Of a stretch of 64,000 nucleotides of DNA, positions 55,639 through 64,000 are shown one piece after another. The translations under genes were made by a program, and so were the position numbers. This DNA is from Serpentinicella alkaliphila (GTDB taxonomy: Bacteria; Bacillota; Clostridia; Peptostreptococcales; Natronincolaceae). The DNA is taken from the NCBI RefSeq assembly GCF_018141405.1, contig NZ_CP058648.1:1131001-1195000 (forward strand), read 5' to 3'. The notes under the pieces were generated by a model. It worked only from the letters and a program-made list of their open reading frames with translations. It did not search any database and was not told the origin of the DNA. Position 1 is the first letter of the stretch; every line of letters starts with the position of its first letter.

Positions 55639-56760
55639 ATGATTGATGTTCTGTTTAGGTTTTTAGAAGGTACAGGATTTGCTCATATGACTTGGCAACA
55701 TCTTGTTATGATAATAGTTGCATGTTTGCTTTTGTATTTAGCAGTAGCAAAAAAATTCGAACCTTTACTTCTTGTTCCGATAGCCTTTGGTATGCTATTA
55801 ACGAATCTACCCTTAAGCGGCATTATGGATGAAGGTGGTCTTCTTTACTATTTTTATACATATGGATTGAAAACAGCTATATTTCCACCTCTAATATTTT
55901 TAGGTGTTGGGGCTATGACAGACTTTGGACCACTAATCGCTAATCCAAAAAGTATACTTCTTGGAGCGGCGGCACAGTTTGGGATTTTTATGACTTTTAT
56001 TGGTGCATTAATGCTAGGTTTTGATGCTCAAGGTGCAGCTTCTATAGGGATTATTGGAGGGGCTGACGGTCCAACTGCCATATTCCTAACCTCTATTTTA
56101 AGACCGGATTTGTTAGGACCCATTGCAGTAGCCGCATATTCCTATATGGCCTTAGTGCCTGTAATACAACCACCAATTATGAGGGCATTAACTACGGAAG
56201 AAGAACGTAAAATAAAAATGAAGCAGCTAAGAACAGTATCCAAAAAAGAAAGAATTATTTTTCCTATTTTAGTTGCGGTTTTTGTGTCGTTAGTTTTACC
56301 TGCTGCAACGTCTTTAGTAGGTATGCTAATGCTCGGGAATTTATTAAAGGAAAGTGGTGTTACTGAGAGACTTTCTAAAACAGCACAAAATGAGCTAATA
56401 AACATAGTGACTATTTTATTAGGTATAAGTGTAGGTGGGACTGCAAGGGCGGATCAATTTTTAAATCTACAGACTCTTATGATTATAGGATTAGGTATTG
56501 TTGCATTCGGGTTTGGAACTGCTTCAGGTGTTATACTTGCAAAGATTATGAATAAGCTTATGGGTGGAAATGCAATAAATCCATTAATAGGCTCCGCTGG
56601 TGTGTCCGCAGTACCTATGGCAGCTAGAGTTTCTCAAGTAGAAGGGCAAAAGGCTGACCCAAGTAATTTCCTATTAATGCATGCCATGGGCCCAAATGTT
56701 GCGGGGGTAATAGGTTCAGCTATTGCAGCAGGAATATTATTGACTTTATTTGCTAATTAA
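55639..56760 (+). CDS. mmdB: Na+-translocating decarboxylase beta subunit
   Basis: A 373-residue integral membrane protein of the OadB/MmdB/GcdB family with about nine to eleven transmembrane helices. The signature [18 protein letters not shown] holds the conserved Asp of Na+ translocation, and [10 protein letters not shown] and [18 protein letters not shown] are family patterns. It decarboxylates carboxybiotin and exports Na+. The last gene of the four-gene operon; a terminator precedes birA. Confidence 0.95.
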   Translation: MIDVLFRFLEGTGFAHMTWQHLVMIIVACLLLYLAVAKKFEPLLLVPIAFGMLLTNLPLSGIMDEGGLLYYFYTYGLKTAIFPPLIFLGVGAMTDFGPLIANPKSILLGAAAQFGIFMTFIGALMLGFDAQGAASIGIIGGADGPTAIFLTSILRPDLLGPIAVAAYSYMALVPVIQPPIMRALTTEEERKIKMKQLRTVSKKERIIFPILVAVFVSLVLPAATSLVGMLMLGNLLKESGVTERLSKTAQNELINIVTILLGISVGGTARADQFLNLQTLMIIGLGIVAFGFGTASGVILAKIMNKLMGGNAINPLIGSAGVSAVPMAARVSQVEGQKADPSNFLLMHAMGPNVAGVIGSAIAAGILLTLFAN

Positions 56761-56778
56761 TATAATGTGGTATCATTG

Positions 56779-56801
56779 GGAGAGTAGAACACTCTCTTTT
56801 T
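56779..56801 (+). terminator. Terminator between mmdB and birA
   Basis: GGAGAGT / ACTCTCT with an AGAAC loop and a TTTTT tail. Confidence 0.75.
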
Positions 56802-56828
56802 AATTTCTAAAGAATGATGGTGATAATT

Positions 56829-57809
56829 TTGCGAAATGACATTATAGAAATACTTAATAATAGAAAAGGAGAGTTCATTTCTGGAGAAGAATTGAGCTAC
56901 TTATTAAAAGTATCTCGTACTGCTATTTGGAAACATATTAATATATTAAGAAAAGAAGGCTATGAAATAGAATCTGTTCATAAAAAAGGGTACCGAATTG
57001 TTGAAAATTACAATAGTCTATTGCCAGGTGAATTAATTGGGAGATTGCAAACTCAAACTATAGGGAGAAACATAATTTATTTTGAAAGTATCGATTCGAC
57101 TAACGATTATTGCAAACAAAAAGGAAATGATTTGTCCCATGGAACAGTTGTAATAAGTGAAGAACAGCTACTTGGAAGGGGTAGACTAGGAAGAGCCTGG
57201 GCATCACCAAAGGGTGAGGGTATTTGGATGTCTATTTTTCTAAAACCCCATATACCACCTTTGGAGGGGACAAAACTTACCCAAATTGCTGCAGCAGCAG
57301 TATGTAGTACAATTAGAAATGTTGTAGGTATAGACACCTTAATAAAATGGCCAAATGATATAGTTTTCAATGGTAAAAAACTATGCGGTATACTGACAGA
57401 GATGTCCGCAGAACTAAATGAAATTCATTATTTAATTGTAGGTGTTGGTATAAACGTGAATACACTGTATTTTTCTGAAGAAATAAGCGATGTTGCAACG
57501 TCAATAGCTGTTGAGATAGGTAAAACAGTGGATAGAAAAACTTTAGTAACTAATATATTAAAAGTATTTGAGGAGTTGTATGAAGACTTCATAATAAAAG
57601 GAAGCATAAAAAAAACTATTGCTATATGCAAGGAGTTTTCAGCTATATTAAATAAGAAGGTTAATATTATTAGGGGAAATAGTATAAAAGAAGGTTTAGT
57701 TATAGATATAACGGAAGAGGGAAATCTCCTAATGTTAATGGAAAATGGTGAGAAGGAAGTAATTCAATCTGGAGAGGTCTCTGTTAGAGGACTAAATGGG
57801 TACGTGTGA
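56829..57809 (+). CDS. birA: Bifunctional biotin--protein ligase / biotin repressor
   Basis: A 326-residue BirA with an N-terminal winged HTH (about 1-65: SGEELSYLLKVSRTAIWKHINILRKEGY) and the catalytic ligase domain (GRGRLGRAWASPKGEGIWMS, IKWPNDIVFNGKKLCGIL). The C-terminal small SH3-like domain (IKEGLVIDITEEGNLLML) is present. It makes biotinyl-AMP, loads it on carrier proteins and can repress biotin genes. I favour the TTG 56829; ATG 56814 lies just before the GGTGAT ribosome site. Its place after mmdB fits. Confidence 0.94.
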   Translation: MRNDIIEILNNRKGEFISGEELSYLLKVSRTAIWKHINILRKEGYEIESVHKKGYRIVENYNSLLPGELIGRLQTQTIGRNIIYFESIDSTNDYCKQKGNDLSHGTVVISEEQLLGRGRLGRAWASPKGEGIWMSIFLKPHIPPLEGTKLTQIAAAAVCSTIRNVVGIDTLIKWPNDIVFNGKKLCGILTEMSAELNEIHYLIVGVGINVNTLYFSEEISDVATSIAVEIGKTVDRKTLVTNILKVFEELYEDFIIKGSIKKTIAICKEFSAILNKKVNIIRGNSIKEGLVIDITEEGNLLMLMENGEKEVIQSGEVSVRGLNGYV

Positions 57810-57817
57810 TAAAAGTA

Positions 57818-57846
57818 TTGCAATATAAATATGAACCTGCTACAAT
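57818..57846 (+). promoter_or_regulatory. SigA-type promoter of coaX
   Basis: TTGCAA (57818-57823), 17-nt spacer, TACAAT (57841-57846), 45 nt before the ATG. Confidence 0.55.
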
Positions 57847-57890
57847 TATACGGTATATATACCAAACTAAACTTAAGAAGGTGAAATTTA

Positions 57891-58691
57891 ATGATATTGG
57901 TTTTTGACGTTGGAAATAGCAATATTGTTTTAGGTTTATACGAGGGTAGAGAACTGCTTAATTGCTGGAGAATTTCAACAGATAAGGACAAGACTTCTGA
58001 TGAATATAGCTTAATGATTCATCAACTCTTTCACTATAGCAATGTTGATATTAAGAAAGTTGAAGATGTAATAATATCATCAGTAGTGCCTAATATAATG
58101 TATTCGTTAGAACATGCAACTAGAAAATTATTTAACATAGATCCTTTAGTAGTTGGACCTGGGATTAAAACTGGTATTAACATTAAATATGATAACCCAA
58201 AACAAGTTGGGGCAGATAGAATAGTTAATGCTGTGGCGGCCTTTGAAAAATATGAGGGGCCTTTAATAATAGTAGATTTCGGGACTGCAACTACTTTCTG
58301 CGCTGTATCAAAAGAGGGCGTATACTTAGGGGGAACAATTTCTCCTGGTCTTAAAATATCCAGTGATGCACTTTTCCAAAGAGCAGCTAAGTTACCAAGA
58401 GTTGAATTAGTTAAACCAGGAAAAGTTATTTGTAAAAATACTGTAAACAGTATGCAAGCTGGCATAATTTATGGTTATGTTGGACTTGTAGAGTATATAA
58501 TTAAAAAAATGAAATCAGAATTAAATACTAAAAATGCAACTGTTGTTGCCACAGGGGGATTAGCTACTCTGATTGCTAGTGAAACTGATATCATTAATGT
58601 AGTAGATAAATACTTAACTCTTGAGGGTCTGATAATTATTTACGAAAGAAATAAAGAAGAAGCAAATAGAAGATATATAGGACAAGATTAA
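57891..58691 (+). CDS. coaX: Type III pantothenate kinase
   Basis: 266 residues, first step of coenzyme A synthesis. The actin-like ASKHA signatures are visible: [34 protein letters not shown] and [10 protein letters not shown]. Lengths and motifs are those of CoaX, which differs from CoaA in being insensitive to CoA feedback. A good AAGGTG site precedes the ATG. birA-coaX neighbours are common in Clostridia. Confidence 0.95.
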   Translation: MILVFDVGNSNIVLGLYEGRELLNCWRISTDKDKTSDEYSLMIHQLFHYSNVDIKKVEDVIISSVVPNIMYSLEHATRKLFNIDPLVVGPGIKTGINIKYDNPKQVGADRIVNAVAAFEKYEGPLIIVDFGTATTFCAVSKEGVYLGGTISPGLKISSDALFQRAAKLPRVELVKPGKVICKNTVNSMQAGIIYGYVGLVEYIIKKMKSELNTKNATVVATGGLATLIASETDIINVVDKYLTLEGLIIIYERNKEEANRRYIGQD

Positions 58692-58707
58692 TTCTTGTTC
58701 TTTTTTT
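58680..58707 (+). terminator. Terminator overlapping the coaX stop
   Basis: The stem GACAAGA / TCTTGTT around an AT loop with TTTTTTT after it; it includes the stop codon. Confidence 0.7.
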
Positions 58708-58793
58708 ATATTTAAAAAGGAGTTAGAAAAAGGGTTTTAACTATAACTTAAAGAATAATACTATTAAGTAATAGTGAGTGAGGTGGGCGTTCT

Positions 58794-60212
58794 ATGGTCA
58801 ATGAAAATAAGGAAATATATAACTCTACACTTGAATCTTTAAAAAAACAAAATGAGGATTTAGAGTTATATAAAAATATCGTCAGTAATTTTTACTATTC
58901 TATGGTTGTAGTAGATAAAGAGGGGCGTATAATAATTCTTAATAAAGCCTATTGTAATTTTCTCGGAGTGAATGAGGATGAGGTTATAGGGAAGCATTGT
59001 ACTGAAGTTATTGAAAATACAAGAATGCATATTGTAGCGAAAACTGGAAAACAAGAAATCGGTGATGTTCAGCATATTAAAGGAAATTATATGATAGCAG
59101 ACCGTATTCCGATCTACAAGGATGGGGAAATAATTGGTGCTGTCGGGACAGTTATTTTTAAAGATGTTCTGGACCTTAACACTTATGTAAGTAGAATAAG
59201 TCGTATGGAGAAAGAATTTGATCTATTTAAAAAGGAACTAAAAAAGGCCCTAGGTAGTGACTATACCTTTCAGAGTATTGTTGGAGAAAGTGAAAGTATT
59301 AGAAAGGTAAAAGACCTATCAAGGAAAGTTGCTGCATCAAAGTCAAATGTATTATTGCTAGGGGAAAGCGGAACTGGAAAGGAATTGTTTGCCCATGCAA
59401 TTCATAATGCCAGCTCTAGAGTAGATTATCCCTTAATAAAGATTAATTGTGCAGCAATACCACCAGACCTACTAGAATCAGAACTATTTGGCTATGAACC
59501 CGGTGCATTTACAGGTGCAAAAAAGGGTGGTAAACCAGGAAAGTTTGAATTGGCTGACAAAAGCACAATTTTTCTCGATGAAATAGGTGAGATGCCGTTA
59601 AATATGCAGGCTAAGCTATTAAGGGTAATTCAGGAGAAGGAAGTTGAAAGAATAGGTGGAATAACTAGTAAAAAAATTGATGTTAGAATAGTAGCAGCTA
59701 CCAATCAAAACTTAGAGGAAATGGTAAAAAATAAAAAGTTTCGAGAGGATTTATACTATAGACTTAATGTTATTAGTATTAAAATACCTCCATTGAGAGA
59801 AAGAAAAGAGGATATTCCTGTAATTTCAAGGCAGCTTATTAAAAAGCTATCTAAGGAAATGGATCATTATGTATCCGCAATTAGTACAGAGGCAATGAAT
59901 TGTTTAAAACTATACTCTTGGCCTGGTAATGTTAGAGAACTTCAAAATGTAATTGAAAGGGCATTTAATATTATGGATAAGGAAGCCATGATAATGCTCG
60001 AGCACCTTCCATACTACATAACTAAAAATAATAAAGCGGATACTCATGTAAAGGAAATGTCTTTAAAAGAAATATTAGATAATGTTGAAAAAGAAGAAAT
60101 AAAAAAATGCTTAAAGAGAACAAAGGGAAATAAAATGAAAACAGCTAAAATTTTAGGAATAAGTAGGACAAGCTTATACGAAAAAATTGAGAAGTACGAC
60201 ATAGAAGTGTAA
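58794..60212 (+). CDS. PAS domain sigma-54-dependent transcriptional activator
   Basis: A 472-residue enhancer-binding protein. A PAS sensor (about 25-125), the AAA+ sigma-54 interaction domain (about 160-390) with Walker A GESGTGKE (190-197) and GAFTGA (237-242), and a C-terminal Fis-type HTH (about 430-470, [21 protein letters not shown]). It lacks a receiver domain, so it probably responds to a ligand or redox signal through PAS. The gene lies 406 nt before a sigma-54-promoter operon for CoA-ester metabolism, which it very likely activates. ATG with GAGGTGGG upstream. Confidence 0.95.
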   Translation: MVNENKEIYNSTLESLKKQNEDLELYKNIVSNFYYSMVVVDKEGRIIILNKAYCNFLGVNEDEVIGKHCTEVIENTRMHIVAKTGKQEIGDVQHIKGNYMIADRIPIYKDGEIIGAVGTVIFKDVLDLNTYVSRISRMEKEFDLFKKELKKALGSDYTFQSIVGESESIRKVKDLSRKVAASKSNVLLLGESGTGKELFAHAIHNASSRVDYPLIKINCAAIPPDLLESELFGYEPGAFTGAKKGGKPGKFELADKSTIFLDEIGEMPLNMQAKLLRVIQEKEVERIGGITSKKIDVRIVAATNQNLEEMVKNKKFREDLYYRLNVISIKIPPLRERKEDIPVISRQLIKKLSKEMDHYVSAISTEAMNCLKLYSWPGNVRELQNVIERAFNIMDKEAMIMLEHLPYYITKNNKADTHVKEMSLKEILDNVEKEEIKKCLKRTKGNKMKTAKILGISRTSLYEKIEKYDIEV

Positions 60213-60482
60213 ACAAATCTGTACAATGTTCATAAAATTTACAGTATGAGAATCTGAAACAAAAAAACGTGAAAACCAGATATTACAACTATTCCACTCA
60301 AGACACAGATAATAATAGATAAATATTAATAATTATTTTGAATAATATGTAAGAATAATTAACAAAATTAGATTATGAATTATAGTTATCTATTATTTAT
60401 ATAAAGTTTTGCATGTTCTTTTATACTTGTCCTTTAGTTTATTCAATAGTTTTCAATAAGGAGTACCTAATGTATAAGTATA
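60213..60482 (+). promoter_or_regulatory. Non-coding region with a candidate enhancer site
   Basis: There is no gene in this AT-rich gap. A perfect 12-bp inverted pair AATAATAGATAA (60311-60322) and TTATCTATTATT (60386-60397) has centres 75 bp apart, about seven helical turns, lying 100-190 bp before the sigma-54 promoter. This is where an activator would bind. The low complexity of the sequence makes the assignment tentative. Confidence 0.45.
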
Positions 60483-60499
60483 TTGGCATAGACTTTGCA
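60483..60499 (+). promoter_or_regulatory. Sigma-54 (-24/-12) promoter
   Basis: TTGGCATAGACTTTGCA: the -24 GG (60485-60486) and -12 GC (60497-60498) dinucleotides stand 10 nt apart, as required. The only deviation from TGGCAC-N5-TTGCA is one base (T for C). It lies 120 nt before the CoA-transferase start. Confidence 0.85.
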
Positions 60500-60618
60500 G
60501 TATATTAGAACAACAAAGTATTTTTTATATAATACTGTGATTCAAATTCATACATAATATAAAAGAGATATAATAATATGTATGAATCTAAATTAAACTT
60601 GAGGGAGGGTTTTAATTT

Positions 60619-62175
60619 ATGGCACCAAAATTTCTAACCGCAGCAGAAGCGGCTCAATTAATAACATCTGAGAGTACAGTGGCTACTGGAGGTTTCGCAG
60701 GTATAGGTATTCCAGAGGAACTGCATATAGCATTAGAAAAGAGATTTCTTGAAACAGGAGAACCAAGAAACTTAAAACTAGTTTATGCAGCTGGACAGGG
60801 AGATGGAAAAGAAAGAGGCTTGAATCATTATGGACATGAAGGATTACTAAGAGAAGTTGTTGGTGGTCACTGGGGCTTAGTTCCTAAGATGGGTAAACTT
60901 GCACTGGAAAATAAAGTTGCAGCATACAATCTTCCGCAAGGGGTTATTTCTCATCTATTTAGAGATATTGCTGCTGGTAAACCAGGGACTCTGACACATG
61001 TTGGTTTAAAAACATTTGCTGACCCTAGGGTAACAGGTGGTAAATTAAACGAAGCAGCTAAAGAAGACATAGTTCGAGTAATAGAAATCGACGGAAAAGA
61101 ATACTTATTTTACAAGGCGTTTCCAATCCACTTTGCTCTACTTAGAGGAACTTATGCGGATGAATTAGGAAACGTAACAATGGAGAAAGAAGCACTATCA
61201 ATAGAGGTTTTATCTATTGCACAAGCAGTTAAAAACTCAGGTGGGAAAGTTATAGTACAGGTAGAAAAAGTAGTTAAAGCGGGAACTTTAGATCCAAAAC
61301 TAGTTAAAATACCTGGAATTTATGTGGACACAATAGTAGAAGTTCAAGATTTACACAACCATATGCAGACATTCTCAGAGCAATATAATGAGGCATACAC
61401 AGGAAATATTAGTATTCCTATCAATAAAGTGAAGCCTTTAGAATTAGATGAAAGAAAGATTATCGCTCGTCGTGGAGCTATGGAGTTACCTGCAAATGCA
61501 ATAGTTAACTTAGGTATCGGAGTTCCTGAGGGAGTTGCTATAGTAGCTAATGAAGAGGGTCAAGGACATCAAATGACATTAACAGTTGAGCCGGGGGCTA
61601 TTGGTGGAGTTCCAGCTGGTGGATTAAGCTTTGGGGCTGCAACAAACCCACAAGCAATCATTGATCAACCATACCAATTTGATTTTTATGATGGTGGAGG
61701 ACTTGATGTAGCATTTTTAGGTTTAGCTCAATGTGATGAACAAGGAAATATTAACGTAAGTAAATTTGGACCTAAAGTAGCAGGTGCAGGTGGATTCGTT
61801 AACATTACACAAAATGCTAAAAAAGTAATTTACTGTGGTGCTTTTACAGCAGGTGGCCTAGAAATTGAAGCTAAAGATGGAAAACTTAATATAATTCAAG
61901 AGGGTAAATCTAAGAAATTCATAAAAGAAGTTGAACATATTACATTTAGTGGAACTTATGCAAAAGAAAAAGGGCAACCAGTACTTTATATTACAGAAAG
62001 AGCAGTATTTGAGTTAACAGAAGCAGGTGTTACATTAATTGAGATTGCACCTGGGGTGGATTTAGAGAAAGACATTCTAGCTCTTATGGACTTTAAACCA
62101 GTAATTAGTGAAAATCTTAAGTTAATGGATGATAAGATTTTTAGACCCGAAAAAATGGGTTTAATTATAAAATAA
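60619..62175 (+). CDS. Fused acyl CoA:acetate/3-ketoacid CoA transferase
   Basis: A 518-residue protein that fuses the alpha and beta CoA-transferase domains, like YdiF and propionate CoA-transferase. The N-terminal half has [22 protein letters not shown] and [11 protein letters not shown]; the C-terminal half has the catalytic Glu E324 in [11 protein letters not shown]. It would move CoA between short-chain acids, for example acetyl-CoA to 3-hydroxybutyrate, butyrate or acetoacetate. It heads an operon with GntP and 3-hydroxybutyryl-CoA dehydrogenase genes behind a sigma-54 promoter. The start is ATG after GAGGGAGGG. Confidence 0.93.
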   Translation: MAPKFLTAAEAAQLITSESTVATGGFAGIGIPEELHIALEKRFLETGEPRNLKLVYAAGQGDGKERGLNHYGHEGLLREVVGGHWGLVPKMGKLALENKVAAYNLPQGVISHLFRDIAAGKPGTLTHVGLKTFADPRVTGGKLNEAAKEDIVRVIEIDGKEYLFYKAFPIHFALLRGTYADELGNVTMEKEALSIEVLSIAQAVKNSGGKVIVQVEKVVKAGTLDPKLVKIPGIYVDTIVEVQDLHNHMQTFSEQYNEAYTGNISIPINKVKPLELDERKIIARRGAMELPANAIVNLGIGVPEGVAIVANEEGQGHQMTLTVEPGAIGGVPAGGLSFGAATNPQAIIDQPYQFDFYDGGGLDVAFLGLAQCDEQGNINVSKFGPKVAGAGGFVNITQNAKKVIYCGAFTAGGLEIEAKDGKLNIIQEGKSKKFIKEVEHITFSGTYAKEKGQPVLYITERAVFELTEAGVTLIEIAPGVDLEKDILALMDFKPVISENLKLMDDKIFRPEKMGLIIK

Positions 62176-62200
62176 TTCAATATGAGAGGGAGATGAGTTT

Positions 62201-63484
62201 ATGTTTGGAATTATTTTAGGTTTAGGCTTGCTTATGTTCTTAGCATATAAGGGAATGTCCATTATTTGGATTGCACCTATATGCGCAATGATAGTTGCTC
62301 TTACTGGAGGACTTGAATTATTACCAGCTTATACAGATACGTATATGACAGGCTTTGTTGGTTTTACTAAGTCTTGGTTCCCAGTATTTATGCTAGGTGC
62401 ACTATTTGGAAAAGTTATGGACGATTCTGGGGCGGCTCGTTCAGTAGCTTATTGGGTAACAAAAGTAATCGGAACTAAATTTGCAATTGCAGCAGTAGTT
62501 GCTGGTTGTGCAATCTTAACTTATGGTGGGGTATCATTATTCGTAGTAGTATTTGCTATTTATCCTTTAGCAGTAGCATTATTTAGAGAGGCTAATATTA
62601 CAAGAAAATTAATACCAGGAGCAATAGCCTTAGGTTCTTTCACATTTACAATGATAGCAATTCCAGGAACACCACAAATTCAAAACTTAATTCCAATGCA
62701 ATACTTCGGAACAACTCCTTCAGCGGCACCAATTATGGGATTTGCCGGTGCACTTATTATGGCAGGTGGAGGCTTAGCTTGGTTAACTTATAGAGAGAAA
62801 AAATATACTGCAGCTGGTGAATTATTTACAGAGCCAGATACTAAATTAGATGAGCTTGACGTAGCTAATTTACCAAATCCTTTATTATCAGCTCTACCGT
62901 TAGTAGCAGTAATTGTTTTATTAAACTTTGCTAAATTCCATATCATCACATCCTTATCAGTAGGTATATTACTTGCAATAGCATTTAATTTCAATAGATT
63001 ACCACAATTAATAAAAACTTTAAACACTGGTGCGGCAGGATCTGTTCAAGCGATTATTAATACTTCAGCAGCTGTAGGATTTGGGGCTGTTGTTAGAGCG
63101 GTACCAGGATTCGTAGCATTAACAGATTTTGTATTAGGAATTAAAGGAAATCCTCTAATCTCTGAGGCAGTAGCAGTTAATATCCTTGCAGGAGCAACAG
63201 GTTCAGCTTCTGGTGGTATGGGTATTGCACTAGCGGCATTAGGTGATAAATATGTTGAGTTAGCAGCTTCTTCTGGAATTCCTTTAGCAGCTTTCCACAG
63301 AGTAGCTTCTTTATCTTCAGGTGGTTTGGATACATTACCACATAATGGAGCGGTATTAACTTTATTAGCAGTTTGTTCTATGACACATAAAGACTCTTAT
63401 AAAGATATCTTTATGGTAGCATGTGCGATTCCAATAGTTTCAGTTATAGCTGCAATCCTTCTATCAACTATGGGATTAGTATAA
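62201..63484 (+). CDS. GntP-family permease
   Basis: A 427-residue integral membrane protein with about twelve hydrophobic segments of the GntP/gluconate and hydroxy-acid permease family. The motifs FVGFTKSWFPVFMLGALFGKVMDDSGAA and GATGSASGGMGIALA are typical. In this operon it probably imports a short hydroxy or keto acid such as 3-hydroxybutyrate or acetoacetate rather than gluconate. ATG after GAGAGGGAG. A terminator-like hairpin follows, before the dehydrogenase gene. Confidence 0.9.
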   Translation: MFGIILGLGLLMFLAYKGMSIIWIAPICAMIVALTGGLELLPAYTDTYMTGFVGFTKSWFPVFMLGALFGKVMDDSGAARSVAYWVTKVIGTKFAIAAVVAGCAILTYGGVSLFVVVFAIYPLAVALFREANITRKLIPGAIALGSFTFTMIAIPGTPQIQNLIPMQYFGTTPSAAPIMGFAGALIMAGGGLAWLTYREKKYTAAGELFTEPDTKLDELDVANLPNPLLSALPLVAVIVLLNFAKFHIITSLSVGILLAIAFNFNRLPQLIKTLNTGAAGSVQAIINTSAAVGFGAVVRAVPGFVALTDFVLGIKGNPLISEAVAVNILAGATGSASGGMGIALAALGDKYVELAASSGIPLAAFHRVASLSSGGLDTLPHNGAVLTLLAVCSMTHKDSYKDIFMVACAIPIVSVIAAILLSTMGLV

Positions 63485-63508
63485 TAAAGATTAGTTATAA
63501 TAAACAAT

Positions 63509-63536
63509 GGGGGCGATTATAACTCGCCCCTTTTTA
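63509..63536 (+). terminator. Hairpin between the GntP and dehydrogenase genes
   Basis: A 7-8 bp stem GGGGCGA / TCGCCCC (63510-63516 / 63524-63530) with a 7-nt loop and a TTTTT tail. It may partly end transcription. Confidence 0.8.
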
Positions 63537-63562
63537 AAATACTTTTTAGGAGGAATTCAATA

Positions 63563-64000
<438 letters not shown>

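Overview
The window is about two-thirds A+T and nearly all genes lie on the + strand. The gene set (spore photoproduct lyase, SpoIIR, a GerA-type germinant receptor, a SPOCS/LysM protein, Veg, a SpoIID domain, T-box control, GatCAB, class I fumarase and a biotin-dependent Na+ decarboxylase) points to an anaerobic, motile, endospore-forming Clostridia. The Na+-linked energetics would suit an Alkaliphilus/Natronincola-like lineage, but that placement is an impression and not a result. I see no tRNA or rRNA genes and no CRISPR array.

Layout. 0-2.6 kb: end of a thiolase, spore photoproduct lyase and a glycolipid glycosyltransferase. 2.6-9.6 kb: a chemoreceptor followed by pstSCAB-phoU; the chemoreceptor and pstS both have PhoP-type direct-repeat promoters of the same geometry. 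9.6-16.3 kb: FMN-binding protein, leucyl aminopeptidase, two CBO0543-like membrane proteins, a thioredoxin-fold protein, a SpoIID-amidase fusion, veg and ornithine carbamoyltransferase. 16.4-24.7 kb: spore envelope and germination genes, ispE and spoIIR. 24.9-29.6 kb: ddl, DUF1934, a strange arginyl-tRNA synthetase fragment that keeps only the two tRNA-binding ends, a glutamate/proton-type symporter and a frameshifted HD-GYP gene. 29.7-34.7 kb: a T-box-controlled operon for indirect Asn/Gln-tRNA synthesis (AspRS2-GatCAB). 35-37.3 kb: polar amino acid ABC transporter. 37.4-42.9 kb: second chemoreceptor, proC, PAP2 phosphatase, a stop-split unknown gene behind a third Pho-like promoter, an EAL protein and a small XRE regulator. 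42.9-44.6 kb: a decayed IS4-family element with intact ends and target duplication. 44.7-49.9 kb: yabS-yabT-tilS-ftsH as in the Bacillus spoIIE-ftsH region, but without hprT. 50.1-51.5 kb: IS110-family element with a possible bridge-RNA region. 51.5-57.8 kb: fumarase, a methylmalonyl-CoA decarboxylase-type Na+ pump and birA. 57.9-64 kb: coaX, then a PAS sigma-54 activator, a sigma-54 promoter and an operon of CoA-transferase, GntP permease and 3-hydroxybutyryl-CoA dehydrogenase, which runs off the window.

How the genes work together. The Pst/PhoU system and a chemoreceptor look co-induced by phosphate starvation. BirA would biotinylate the decarboxylase carrier protein next door. The sigma-54 activator probably drives the adjacent hydroxy/keto-acid CoA pathway. 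The T-box couples AspRS2-GatCAB expression to uncharged tRNA, and its specifier carries overlapping GAA and AAC codons. The strongest leads are the shared Pho promoter geometry that includes a chemoreceptor, the core-less ArgRS-like protein, the SpoIID-amidase fusion without an export signal, the dual-codon T-box and the sigma-54 circuit.
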